Origin: Xiphias gladius
Lineage: Eukaryota > Chordata > Actinopteri > Istiophoriformes > Xiphiidae
Assembly (NCBI RefSeq): GCF_016859285.1
Contig: NC_053422.1
Span: 14,913,501 to 14,977,500 of the forward strand
Length of the DNA: 64,000 nucleotides
Reading direction: 5' to 3'
A program made the position numbers and the translations under genes. Under the pieces are notes generated by a model. That model was not told the origin of the DNA and ran no database searches. It worked only from the letters and a program-made list of their open reading frames with translations. This document shows, one piece after another, positions 13,131 through 23,634 of this stretch (positions are counted from its first letter, which is position 1; the number at the start of each line of letters is the position of its first letter).

Positions 13131-14665
13131 GAAGGCGTTAGCATCTAGATGTATCTAATATTACATGGTTGCAAAATAGTCACAGTGACAATACTACAAA
13201 ATGGATCCATTGTTTTAGTCTGGTAGAAGTTTCAGTGTAAAATAATGTGTCAGTTTGCATTTAGTGGGCTGTTGCTATGCAGCTGTTGCTATGGCATGAG
13301 TTAATCTTCATTCAACCACTATTATCACCTCATCACGAGACAAAGCTCTTTTTAATATTCACACTTTGTGGAAAAAGCAAATATCTTGTTCTCACTTCCT
13401 AAAACCCATGACAGACACCACCCCCCTTCATATTTTTATGTGTGTGTGTATGCGTAGCTATAGCTTTGAGATACTAACTCCAAAAAAGATAAGCAAAGGT
13501 CTCGAGCCACAACACTTCTCGTTAATCACAATGCAGACCCACTATAGCTTAAAGGATAAAGCTGCCATTAGTTTATCTTTGCACTATTAGCAGCAAATCC
13601 CTTGAAAAGAAAACAAAAACAAAACTAACGTTAATTCATCCTTATTGCATGTCTTTGGAGCCACAACCTGATAAAACTTGTTGCTCTGTGCCATTCACAT
13701 ACATTGTTATCCAAGAACTACTGAAACACAGAAAAGCCATACTGTTGAACTGGGTTACATGTTCTTGCATTACAACCAACTTGCCCAATCAAACAGGCAA
13801 CATGGACAAGAAGTTCTCAGAATTATGGAAAGTTTGAACAACATGAGAACCAAGCAATGGGAATGAGCGGATCAATACCTCAAGTATTGATACTGCTGTA
13901 GGACCCTGGGGCAACAATGAACCGTTGGCCCTCTATTTACCCAATGTTCCTACCCTTCTTTGTGCAGTGTTTACAGTATTCCTCTGCTGGAATTCATATT
14001 CCCAAACCTGGGAATATGGACTACTAAAAGCACATGATCAGCTGAAATATGAAGGTCTTGAGGCTAGACACAAGAATACACTTCAATCTGGGAATCAAGA
14101 CTAGGTAAATGTGCTTTAGTAGTGCATGTCCCAAACAAGGATACAGTTGATCATATTACCAAACACCAGTTTTCAAATAGTTATGCTGGAGCTTTTAGGG
14201 GACCCTGGGGGATTGTGGATCAATGCAGTGATCCAGGCTTGGGTTGAGGTTGCAGTTAGGGTACCAGGTACGCGTTAGCCATGTAGCTGTAATAGTTATG
14301 GATAGAGTTAGGCTCTAGGGAATGCATCGTGTTATTACGAGTCCTCACAAGTATAAAAGCACAAACGTGTGCGTGTGTTTCTGTATTTGCGTAACCGCAA
14401 ACACACGCTGCAGTTGTGCCAGTAGGCAAAGTTCCAATATCAGCAACTTCACATAAAGGTAATTGTCAGACGTCATCATCTTTCCGATACAGAGATGAAC
14501 CACGGGACTCTGTTTCACCATCTCACTTGCCACTTCTTCTTTCTAAAAGTGTTAAAAATAAAGAGAGCGTGCAAGAAGAAATGCCACATGACTTTTAAGA
14601 TCATCTGAAAGTCCTACAACGCTACAATTTTACTAATTACAGTGTTTTGCTATGCACGTAATGTG

Positions 14666-14724
14666 CACCAGTTAGCCACGACATTAAAATCAGTTACCGG
14701 TTTTATTGTTGTGGCTAATTGGTG
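14666..14724. repeat. Fold-back (inverted-repeat) MITE remnant
   Basis: Two 24-nt arms (14666-14689 and 14701-14724) are reverse complements at 20 of 24 positions, separated by about 11 nt. The arm core GTTAGCCACGACATTAAAA is the sort of end found on teleost Tc1/mariner-like elements, so this may be a solo pair of transposon ends left after internal loss. Confidence 0.55.
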
Positions 14725-15651
14725 TCGTACACTGCACTAATGCTTTACAGATTGCTCTGTATAGTTTGTTGGTGTATGGTCAGGTGTTTTGCGTTGTTTG
14801 TCTCTCCCTCATGAACAAATTATGTTTTTAATTGAACTCAATGTGGCAATTAATGTAAAATGCACTTAACTCCAAAGAACTGAATGAGACTGACCTTAAT
14901 TTGAATGAATTACCTCACGCCTGGTTAATGTTGAGAGAGAGTCTGTTTATTGACCATATTTACATATTTAGTGTGTGTACCATGCATAGCGTGTACTGTA
15001 CTGTACTCAGTCCATTGAGCTTGACATGAAGCACTGAAAGTGTTGATTTTTAAAATTTACTCTCTTTTCCCTAAAACAAACTCCATGTTTGAGGGGAGTT
15101 TAATATCAGTACTGGATGAACTGTAGGACACAAAACCATTTTCTAAATAGTCCCACAGTCTTAGGACAATTAAGACAGACAATGAAATTTACACATACCT
15201 GTATATACAAAGCAACAAACATGTAGTTTTTATTCTGGGGCATTGGAATAACCCTCCCTGGTCAAGTTGATCCCCTTACTTCAGTCAAACTGAGTAAAGA
15301 GAAGAAGGCCCTGATGAGAAGCAAGAAGTGAAGCTGGCTGACATACGATAACTTAATTTAAGTTCATTTTAATTTGGTCAAGGCACTCTGATGTGCTAAC
15401 ATTGCCACAGTATTCAAATGATATGGATGCAGACGCCATCAAATTACAGCCGAAAGTGAGCACTTTACCCTCATGGTTATTGTTTCATTTCAAAGTCAAC
15501 ACTTTTCTACTATTTCCTAATCCGGTATGGAGTATGGACTGCACGGTAGCTACAGAAAACAGCAATAACCTGTTAAATGTAGTTTAACTCAACTAAGTAA
15601 CCATGCTATTATCACATTACTGACCTTTCAATATTAAAAGTTTTTTTAAGA

Positions 15652-16110
15652 CCAGTGGTTGAAGAAGTGCTCAGATCCTTTACTTAAGTTAAAAGTAGCT
15701 ATATCACACTGTCAAAATACTCCATTGTAAGTAAAAATCTGCATTCAAAATTTTACTTTAGTAAAAGTACAGAAGTATTATCAGCAACATATAGTATGTA
15801 TACTATAACATATCAAAGCATAAGTACTTGTTCTATAGAAAAATGAGACTGATATATTAATTTATATGATATTATTAGCCCCCAGCTTGACACTGCTTTT
15901 CTGTGACGGTCACAAGGGAAAAAGGTTGGGAACCACTGCTTTAATCTTTAACTGTGTATCTTATAAGCTCATCGTATGCTTTTTAATAACTAGTAACTAG
16001 CTGTCAAATAAATGCTGTGGAGTGAAAAATACAAAATATTTGCCTCTGAAATTTAGCGGATTATAAGTATAAAGTATAAAATGGGAATACTCACGGAAAG
16101 TACAAACACT
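15652..16110. mobile_element. Teleost non-autonomous DNA transposon, copy A
   Basis: The copy has the recurrent teleost motifs CTCAGATCCTTTACTTAAGT, TTTAGTAAAAGTAC, GTAACTAGCTGTCAAATAAA and GGAATACTCACGGAAAGTAC. Near 15875-15945 it includes a segment with GGTTGGGAACCACTG, which belongs to a second common teleost hAT-like element and may be nested. There is no coding capacity. Other copies lie at 17485-19478, 30140-30237, 31488-31940 and 60065-61050. Confidence 0.6.
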
Positions 16111-16599
16111 ATACATCCAAAAGGACAATATGGAAATTGTGATTTTTTAAAAATGTATTATCTATTTTTAAAATACAAACAAATAATATATCTGTCTTTA
16201 AAATAGTCTGTGACCCCATTTGTACATCAAGTGAACTAGTGTGAGATCCAAACACCCAGCAGTGAGAGTCCCTGCTTTAAAGTTTGTGCAACTTCTACAA
16301 CTGATTTCACCACAAAGATCTGGTATCTGGTTTAAGGAGAAAAAAAAGAGGAAATTCTGGTTTTTCAGACTTTTCCCCAAACTTTGCTTCTTTTTAGCGA
16401 AACACTTTACAGGTTTACCTCTTTGGCCCTCTACATAACTTCTTTAAATTAAACCATCTCTGATGAGAAAAACCAGTCTTTGACTGGACTGCTCACCGTA
16501 TACTACAGACGTGGAAGCTATCTGTCAGAAATACGCACTGCTGTGTCTTAAGAAGTCCCAAGCAGAAAACATAAAGAGAAAAAACTACTGCCCTACACT

Positions 16600-16673
16600 G
16601 CCACAAGCACCACTGACTCCTCAAGAGATCACCGAGCAGGGTGATCTCTTGAGGAGTCAGTGGTGCTTGTGGC
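16600..16673. repeat. Perfect 34-bp inverted repeat with 6-nt loop
   Basis: The left arm (16600-16633) and right arm (16640-16673) are exact reverse complements, separated only by GAGCAG (16634-16639). The flanks on either side show no further pairing. Such a long perfect hairpin is rare by chance. It lies about 130 bp from the CpG-rich promoter-like region upstream of slc43a3. Confidence 0.95.
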
Positions 16674-16799
16674 GAGACTACACGGAGCTCAGCTGCAGGT
16701 GACTTAAAGAGGGATGCATGTCGCATAACGGCGAGGCTCAGCCAGACAAGCACATAGCAGGATCAGCGGCGATTAAAGTCTCACAAGGACTCCTTCGTG

Positions 16800-17300
16800 C
16801 TGGCTCGGAACAATAGCTCATAAATAGTGTCTTTGCTACATGGTGCTGGGCTGCTCTCTGACCGCTGCCCGCCACCGAGCCGTGTCCCCCATCAACAATC
16901 GCGCGAATAACTTGTGATTAAGAACGGTGCATGGGATCACACGCAGGGAGCGCTTCCGATCCGTCTCTGATGTCTTTTCCCGGGAGTGTGTGTAGCCTAG
17001 CCACGTGAAGCTATGCCCCCCCCACACCCACCACCCACTGTGATCCCATTGTCCGAACCATTCACATATTGTTCGTCCTATAAGGCGTAAGGGACCCGGC
17101 GGGGTCCCGCCCCGTGCCGCGGCCGTTGCTGACAGGGCGGGCGAGCGGGAGGGTACGGCCGCTTCTTCTGTTTCATCGGATGGAAACGCGTCAGGTCCTC
17201 ATCTGGACTGCTGCTCCGCCGCTTCCCTCCCACGGAAAACAAATTAATTAACACGCTACAGCTTCGCCACTTCACCTTTCCGATGAGTACCTTCGCTGTT
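16800..17300 (-). promoter_or_regulatory. slc43a3: CpG-rich promoter-like region, probably of slc43a3
   Basis: Many CpG dinucleotides occur from about 16.86 to 17.28 kb (for example CCCGGCGGGGTCCCGCCCCG near 17096-17115), in sharp contrast to the AT-rich flanks. The nearest gene that lacks a located 5' end is slc43a3 on the minus strand, so this is the most likely start of its transcript. No first exon could be fixed from sequence alone. Confidence 0.4.
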
Positions 17301-17576
17301 CAATATGACTTCGTCTAAAACGTGCAAAGTTCGGGTTAAAGGCAAAAACATTGAATACGGCGTTTGAGTAGAGGCCTACATTTTTAGTATGTTGGCGCCA
17401 CCTTGTGATGTTTAGTAACACTGCATTAAGTTGTGAAGGTGAAAGTTTTTGCTTATGAAAAATGCATTGTAATTGAAAAGTAACTGTGGTGGAAAGTAAC
17501 TCAATGAATCTACTCGAGAATAATACTTACGGTCATACTTGAGGTACTTGGATACTATTACTGTAGTCTTCTACTC

Positions 17577-17609
17577 CACTACCTTTTTTTTTTTTTGGGG
17601 GGGGGGGGT
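17577..17609. repeat. Poly-T/poly-G tract
   Basis: A run of T is followed directly by a run of G inside the copy-B transposon. Such homopolymer junctions are prone to length error in sequencing. Confidence 0.8.
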
Positions 17610-17951
17610 ACTGTACTTTTTATTCCTTACAAGTTACATTGTGGATTGGGATTTTAAAGTTATAAATACGCTCAATAGGCCTATATAAATTGCAATGTAA
17701 AATATGATTAAATATGATGGATTCCTATGGTTGTTAACATCCCAGTAGCATATGAAACTGTGCATTTGAACGCCACCTCGATAATACAACATAAATGCTG
17801 TTAACCTCAGTTGTACCAATAGACCAAAATCAGAACACAATACTGAAAAGGGGCCATGCTGCATAATAAGTACTTCTACTTTTATACTTTGCTGCCAACA
17901 TTTGTGTACTTTTAGTTTTCAATGTAGGGCTTCTATTTGTAGTGGGACATA

Positions 17952-19414
17952 CAGTCCAGACTATAAATACAGTTACACATTTTTTGGTGGTCAGGCTCTG
18001 AGCTTAAGCACATTCAGTCTGAAATAGAGTAATGCATACTACACTAAAGTGCAAAGTCTCAGCTTTAATTTGAGTAGGTTTACGTCGAATTTGGAAAATA
18101 CTGTGTGGGAGATATAGCTGTTTTAACACATGGTGCTCAAATCACAACGGCTCTGGAGTAATTGGACACTTGGCTACTAAATGTTTCTTATGTAGCTGTG
18201 TGTTGTATAGTTCATGCACAAAAGAGTTCACATGTGGCTCAGAATTGCTTGAGTTGTCGTTTAGATTGAGGTGGAGTTGTTTGTCAGCATGAGGAGAGAA
18301 GAGCATGTTCAATGCAAGTGAAGAAGATAATAATAAGGCTCAAAAAAAGCAAATAATCTTTCAAAGAGAGATCAAAAGTAGTTGGTTTGCCACAGGAAAA
18401 CCAGAAAATGGCAAACGATCTGATAGACTGAGGAGTCCAAGCCTTGTGGGTGAGCAGAAGATCATTTGTATGGTGAAGAAAAACCCATTTATGGCTGCAC
18501 AGCAAGTCAAGAAAGCTCTCCAGGATGTAGGCAGACATGTTTCCTCGTCAACGATCAAAAGACGACTTCATGGCCATAAACTCAGAGGATTCACCACAAG
18601 ATGCAAACCCCTGGTAAACCTCAAAAACAGAAAGGCCCAGCTGCAGTTCACAAAAGCACACAGAAAGAAACCTCTGTCAAAGTGATGGAAAGAGGAAACT
18701 GTGGAGAAAGGAATAGCTCATGACCCAAAGCCAGTGCCTCAACTTTCAAACATGGCGGTGGTTCTGTTATTGCTCGGGCATGTGTGGCTGCAAGTGGAAC
18801 TGGCACACTGGCATTCATTGATGATTTCACTGCTGACAAAAACAACAGGATGAATGCAGAGGTATACAGGAGCAATTTGTGCTCGGATTCAGCCAAATGC
18901 ATCAAAACTCATCGGACAACATTTCATCCTTCAGCAGGACAACAATCCTAAACGCACGGCCATTGCAACCACAGAGCCTTTCAGGGTGAAGAGGAGGAAT
19001 ACCCTCGACTGGCCGAGTCAGTCACCTGATCTCAGTCCAACTGAGCAGCATTTCACTTGGTGAAGACCAGACTAAAGGCAGAGACCCCACAACGAGCAAG
19101 AGCTGAAGGTGGCTGCAATGAAGCTCTGGGAGAGCGTCGCCAGAGAAGATACAAAGTGTCTGCTGATGTCTATGAGTCGAAGACTTCAGGCAGCCATTGA
19201 CTGTAAAGGGTTTCCCACAAAATATGATGATTGTGTTCGACTTCATGTGTATCTGTCCAATTACTTTTGAGCCCCTAAAATTCGGGCGCTGTGTTTAAAG
19301 GGCCATATCTCCCACACAGTTTCAATATTTGTGTAAACCTACTCAAATTAAAGCTCTCACTCAGCACTTTAATGTAATAGCCATTATTAGTAGTAGTACT
19401 TATGGTCTGGACTG
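17952..19414 (+). mobile_element. Dead Tc1-like transposon with TA target duplication
   Basis: The 1463-bp element is flanked by TA at 17950-17951 and 19415-19416. Its ends, CAGTCCAGAC at the left and GTCTGGACTG at the right, start inverted repeats. Similarity between the two ends continues inward for well over 100 bp (for example TGTGGGAGATATAGCTG against its reverse complement near 19300). The transposase relic runs from about 18305 to 19230. It includes TIKRRLHGHKLRGFTTRCKP, then FILQQDNNPKRTA (second catalytic Asp) and WPSQSPDLSPTEQHF (third catalytic Glu). The stretch with the first catalytic Asp appears deleted near 18680-18720, and stops and frame changes break the frame, so it cannot encode active transposase. 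Confidence 0.92.
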
Positions 19415-20300
19415 TATTTATACTGTAGTACCGCTACTTTTACTTAAGTAAATGATGTGAATAATTCTTCCACCCCTGCCCTACAGGGTTTCATAGCAGT
19501 ACCCAGTTTTGATACAAAGGTCTTCTCTATACTGTTGTTTCAGTACCCAAGTTATAGATTGGTCTACAAGGTGAAAAAAAAGCTGATTACCACTCATTTC
19601 AGAACTGTTTCTACATAAAATAACCTTGTTATAATGGGATGAGAAACAATGCATAAGATAGATAAAATCAGTCTGGGTTTTATTCAGACCAGGCAAAGCC
19701 TAACAAGCAGATACATTGGTGAGGCCTCCAGGTGAAGACTATATTTGTTAATGGGCGGATGAATGATGTTTTCTAATTGAAAACTGGGAAAATTCATTTT
19801 AGGTAGCCCAGTGTGTTTGTTAATGTGCAGAACAACTCACAAAATTGGCATTAACTCATGTTGTGTATATAAGAACTGAATTTAAGACCTCTGTGAACGG
19901 ACGGCCAATATCAGGCACACATCTAGATTTACCACGAGAGCATGGTTTCATCAGGACATTTTCCTCAGCCCACGATTTGAACTAAATATTTCTCCATAAT
20001 TTGATAATGTTACTTAAATTGCCAAACAATAAAAGTCAGTACTGTGCCCCAAGAGTCACATCATCCAGAATCTCTGGTCAAAGTCCAAAAAAATTACAAT
20101 TTTAGGAAATTTGAATGGATTAATGGCTTCATCAGACTGCATAAGATGTCTATAAAGTGACCGAAATCTGCCTGAATAGCAAAGATATAAGAAATTGGAA
20201 TTCAGCATCAGCATTAACTGAGATAACGATGGGGCGCCACCAGCCTCTTGCACCTGACCCTCGTTTAGACTAACTGCCTCTACTGAGAGTCATTCACCAG

Positions 20301-20359
20301 CAGCTGTCCATTGTTAGCTCGTCAAGCGTTGACTGATCAGGGCCTGGCAACATTTATAA
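20301..20359 (+). promoter_or_regulatory. Candidate core promoter of the Pro-rich secreted gene
   Basis: A TATA-like TTTATAA (20353-20359) lies about 40 bp before the start codon and a CAGCTG E-box (20301-20306) lies about 50 bp further upstream. This would give a very short 5'UTR. The placement is inference. Some oocyte-expressed fish egg-coat genes use TATA boxes and E-boxes, but neither element is diagnostic. Confidence 0.35.
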
Positions 20360-20399
20360 CCCGTCGTGTCTGCCTCTTTCTGAAGTGTTGGCCTTCAAC

Positions 20400-22014
20400 A
20401 TGATGACTGCAGGGTTCTTCCTAGGGTAAGTCATTGTGGCATTTTAGTGGCCTGTCTGGTTGTTGGGAAACATGTTGATGCTTGTTTTATTTTAAACCTG
20501 TTTCAGGGCTTCCCTCTTGGCTTCGCTGATTGTGGACCTATGCTGCCTCCCTGTTAAGAGAGGTAAACTTATCACCCGCTGTAGCAAAACACTTTCAGTT
20601 GAACTCGCTGCTGACTAACTTCTTCTCTTGTGCCCAGGCTTTAATCCCAGTGCTTCCTATGGCAGCAGTTACACAAATGCTGCTCCTAGTTTTGGTTCTA
20701 ACCAGGGAGTACCCTCCAGCCAGCTTTCACCTGGAGTGGTTATACCTAACAGCGCTCCCTCCAAACATGTGTCCACACCATCTCATCAGCCTGTGCTGCA
20801 GCAGGAGCCCAGCTTCTCTCAGCCTGCCGTTCAGAGAGAGCTAGCAGCATCTACTAGCCCTAGTTCTTCCCGACCTGCTGTGTCAGGATACAGGGGCAGT
20901 ACTATGAAGCCAAATCCTGTCAGCTCAACGCAACCAGGAGCTGCTTTTCAACCTGGCCTGCAAGGTAGCAACTCTATTGCTTAATATGTGGAAAGTAAGC
21001 TATAAAGTGTATGCAGTTAAGCTATAGTACATCCTCCAGAAAAATATTATTTATTTTAACTACTGTATTTTGATTTTTGCATATAAAAGCAAACATTAAG
21101 TGTATTGGATTTTTATTTTTTGGGGGGGGGTCACTTTTATCAGGTTGCAGTTGTGCGACACTATGGATTTGTGATGTAAACTAATAGTTGTGCAGGAACA
21201 AACAGGAGCCTCTAAATTTATCTTGCTGCAGAGATCTTTTGTGCACAAATTGTCAAGAATAAAACGGCTTTATGGGACTTTTCTTCCCCCCCCAGACATC
21301 AGCTGGGCTGTTCCACCTCCCGGTATCTTCTCTGGAGGTGAGGAAATGCCTGCTGGCACTCATGGTGTCAGCTCCAGTAGAGTTGAGTATGTGAGTCCAC
21401 CTCTCCCACCACCTGGACCAGTGTATCAGGCAGGGGAGTTGTCTCATTTTGAGGGAACCTATGAGAATGGTGACTACCAGATGGAGACAGAGGAACAAGG
21501 CTACCTCCCCCCGCTGCCACCACCTCCTCCTATGCATGGGTCTGCCAGACAAGGCTTAACCAGCGTACCTCAGCCAAATTCTCACTTTGGTGTTTATCCT
21601 TACTATGACTACATGTTCTTGACTGGCCAGTATCCTCCAGGCACAGTCAGTCACTACAGCAGCAGCTACGAACAGGGGAGAGACCACTGGCAAGATGCTC
21701 ACTATGTGAAAGACTATGCTCTCCATAGCATTGGCCCGTCACAGCAGATTGAGACCTTCACTGACTTTGCAGCCCCTCAGAGCTTTGCGGATCCACAGGT
21801 TCCTGTGAACACAGGTTATAGACAGGGTGGCGCAGCAGCTGGTCCACATGGTTCTTCCCATGGAAGCTTCAGACAGCCAACTTATAGCCAAGCAGGAGGC
21901 TATGGACCAGGCAAGGTAGGTTGACATAATTTGAAACGACTATCTTGGTTGTATAATACATTTGTACTAATGTTGACTTTTTTCTTTTTTCTTGTCTTTA
22001 AGGTTGCCTACTAA
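20400..22014 (+). CDS. Secreted Pro/Gly/Ser/Tyr-rich protein, unrecognised (5 exons, 346 aa)
   Basis: Exons are 20400-20425, 20507-20562, 20638-20964, 21296-21915 and 22003-22014. All have GT/AG sites and matching phase, summing to 1041 nt. The first ATG of an ATG-ATG pair has A at -3. The N-terminus (MMTAGFFLGASLLASLIVDL, then CCLPVKRG) looks like a signal peptide, split over the two tiny first exons as in many secreted-protein genes. The mature part is low in complexity: a Ser/Pro/Gln-rich region (about 30-135), two proline blocks (SPPLPPPGPVY and LPPLPPPPP), an aromatic stretch PYYDYMFLTGQYPPGTVSHY, and a Gly/Gln/Tyr tail ending GPGKVAY. No cysteine-rich domain or catalytic motif is visible. 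It is likely an extracellular structural protein. Egg-coat, mucus or matrix roles are all possible, and I cannot name the family. Confidence 0.82.
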
Positions 22015-22054
22015 ATTGTGGATCCCTCCAGCATGAGCGAGTGTTTCTGAACAA

Positions 22055-22060
22055 AATAAA
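22055..22060 (+). other. Poly(A) signal of the Pro-rich gene
   Basis: AATAAA lies 41 nt after the stop codon, giving a very short 3'UTR. Confidence 0.75.
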
Positions 22061-22080
22061 GATCTTATATGATACTTTGT

Positions 22081-22784
22081 CTTGTGTAGATTCTTGGAAT
22101 GTACAGCCTAAAGAGAACAATGACATTACAGCATGGGAAATGATCTTGTATTGGGACTGTTGATCTTCCAGTTGAGTGTGTTGGCCTGAGAGATTAAGCG
22201 TTTACACATGCACATGTTTAACATACAACTGCAATATGCCTCAACTCAAAATTTAATTCACCCTCCTAGCTCCTATGGAAATAAGCATTTGGGCTGTTAA
22301 ACCATAGTTTGGGGAAACACCTTCAAATGGAACTAGTTCCATTTGCGATTCCATTGTCTGACAAAATAGCTGGGTGGTTGTCTACTAAAGTAACATGTTC
22401 TAGACTACTGGGGGGGTTCTTGCATTCATGTCACTAGTGTATTACTACAGAAATGCTAGGTTTTTTTTTTTTTTTTTTTTTTCTGGGGGGGGGGACTTAC
22501 TGCCTTCAAACACTACCAATCAAAACGAACGGTTAGCTACCAAACTACACACAGGTAGTGCAATTTTTGTGGCGTCTCACTCCAGATCAGGTCATAAAGT
22601 CTGACTTCCTTTTGAGACCAGGTTGTTAAACTGATTGTGAAAGACTGATCAGATTTATAGATGCTTTCTGTTTGAACTGGCAAGGAAAGTTTCCACACCA
22701 CACATGCTCCCATTAATATCTTCATATGCCAAGGTGACCTAACTGACTCAGATTCTTGAATAGCCATCGCAGTTCCTCACCACA
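22081..22784. other. Intergenic spacer with palindrome and homopolymers
   Basis: No coding exon is visible. The spacer holds a perfect 22-nt palindrome at 22324-22345, a poly-T/poly-G junction near 22461-22495, and a short tRNA-Trp-like scrap at 22566-22592 (TTTGTGGCG and ACTCCAGATCAG). Confidence 0.6.
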
Positions 22785-22856
22785 GACCTTGTGGCGCAAC
22801 GGTAGCGCGTCTGACTCCAGATCAGAAGGATGCGTGTTCAAATCACGTCAGGGTCA
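22785..22856 (+). tRNA. trnW-cca: tRNA-Trp (CCA), copy 1
   Basis: The 72-nt cloverleaf is complete. The acceptor stem GACCTTG/CAGGGTC pairs over 7 bp with one G-T pair, and discriminator A follows. The anticodon stem TCTGA/TCAGA encloses loop CTCCAGA, giving anticodon CCA. The T-loop is TTCAAAT. A-box (TGGCGCAACGGT) and B-box (GTTCAAATC) promoters are present. Unlike copies 2 and 3, the variable region has GGAT. No run of four Ts follows for nearly 200 bp, so RNA polymerase III termination may be poor. Confidence 0.92.
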
Positions 22857-22921
22857 AACAGCTACCGCTTTCTGTAACTCTGACTGTTATGCAGCAATTT
22901 AAACATTCCGGTCCTGACGAC

Positions 22922-23070
22922 AGTGGTCTTGACAATGACAATGACCCCAACCACAGAGTACAAGGTGACTACAAATGTAATGTGAATCATAGGCTATGGC
23001 CTCTGCAGTCACCCAGATCTCAGCTAAACTGAACACGGGAGATTTTGGAGCAACAACATAGACAATCGCG
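22922..23070 (+). mobile_element. Tc1/mariner transposase remnant, relic 1
   Basis: Motifs AATGACCCCAACCACAGAGT, GCAGTCACCCAGATCTCAGC and GGGAGATTTTGGAGCAACA correspond to the segment of a Tc1-like transposase that encodes DNAP.HR.QG and SPDLN.IEHLWEIL. It is diverged and non-coding. It repeats at 23221-23412 and 24068-24290. Confidence 0.65.
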
Positions 23071-23220
23071 GTTACTAGTGAAACAGATGAGAACTGATTA
23101 GTCTTCGTGGCTGAACCTCCTGCCTTTTGTGCCCGATGGAAGAAGCATCACTGCAAATCAGTTTTTTTCAGCAATATAACCTTTGTTGTATGGTGAAACT
23201 ATATTTTGAGAGGTGTGGTT

Positions 23221-23412
23221 TCTTCCAGGATGACAATGCTCCAAGCCACAGGGTACAAGGGGTCACTGAGTGCTTTAATGAAGATAAAGCAAATTTATTG
23301 TCTGGCATTTGTAGTCACTGTATCTCCACCTATTTTTACATCTGTGGGAGATTTTTGGCCAATGTGAGGGAATATCTTGCAGAAAAATGTTTCATCCCTC
23401 CAGTGGCGTTTT
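23221..23412 (+). mobile_element. Tc1/mariner transposase remnant, relic 2
   Basis: The frame FFQDDNAPSHRVQGVTECFN keeps the D-D-N-A-P catalytic block of a Tc1-like transposase. The later part (GGGAGATTTTTGGCC, GAGGGAATATCTTGCAGAAA, TTCATCCCTCCAGTGG) matches the downstream end of the same gene. It covers only the C-terminal half and is shifted in frame. Confidence 0.7.
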
Positions 23413-23566
23413 AGAAAACTTTAATTTTTCATCATGTATCAGAATGTATAGCCTGATTAACACAAATAAACTCCAGTATCTGGGCTTGGACTTGAGTCCT
23501 TTTGCAGTGAGAGCTTTTGTACTTGTACAGCATCTTGCTGAAGTGCCACTACAGCATTTTGCATCT

Positions 23567-23634
23567 GTCTTTGTGGTGCAACGATGGTGCCTCTGACTCA
23601 ATATCAGAAGCATGTCCAAGTCATGTCTAGGTCA
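23567..23634 (+). pseudogene. Decayed tRNA-Trp copy
   Basis: The 68-nt stretch aligns with the neighbouring tRNA-Trp genes (TTTGTGGTGCAACGATGG, CTCTGACTCAATATCAGAAG, AAGTCATG, TAGGTCA). The anticodon loop is altered to CTCAATA, the T-loop is broken and the T-arm no longer pairs, so it is a tRNA pseudogene. Confidence 0.75.

Larger units (their letters stand above)
10374..16799. other. slc43a3 upstream region or long first intron
   Basis: No coding exon is visible. If transcription starts in the CpG-rich stretch near 17 kb, this is a first intron of about 6.4 kb. Otherwise it is intergenic. It holds two (CA)n tracts (10381-10400 and 10455-10480), a LINE fragment (12720-13130), a short perfect inverted repeat (13995-14018), a fold-back element (14666-14724), a teleost DNA-transposon copy (15652-16110) and the 34-bp hairpin (16600-16673). 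Confidence 0.5.
17485..19478. mobile_element. Teleost CAGTGGTGGAAAGTAAC-type DNA transposon, copy B, split by Tc1
   Basis: The left end (GTGGTGGAAAGTAACTC, near 17486) and the right end (TACTTAAGTAAATGATGTGA then TTCCACCCCTG, up to 19478) match the two ends of the same element family. The body is interrupted by a Tc1 copy at 17952-19414. Removing that copy and one TA restores a continuous match to the family. CAGTG-type ends suggest hAT, but the class is not proven. Confidence 0.65.

Noticed and set aside
13995-14018. Perfect 10-bp inverted repeat with 4-nt loop
   Set aside because: Arms of this length are expected by chance a few times per 64 kb in AT-rich DNA.
22566-22592. tRNA-Trp-like scrap upstream of copy 1
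   Set aside because: Only about 27 nt match, too little to call a tRNA gene or pseudogene. It is mentioned in the spacer entry.
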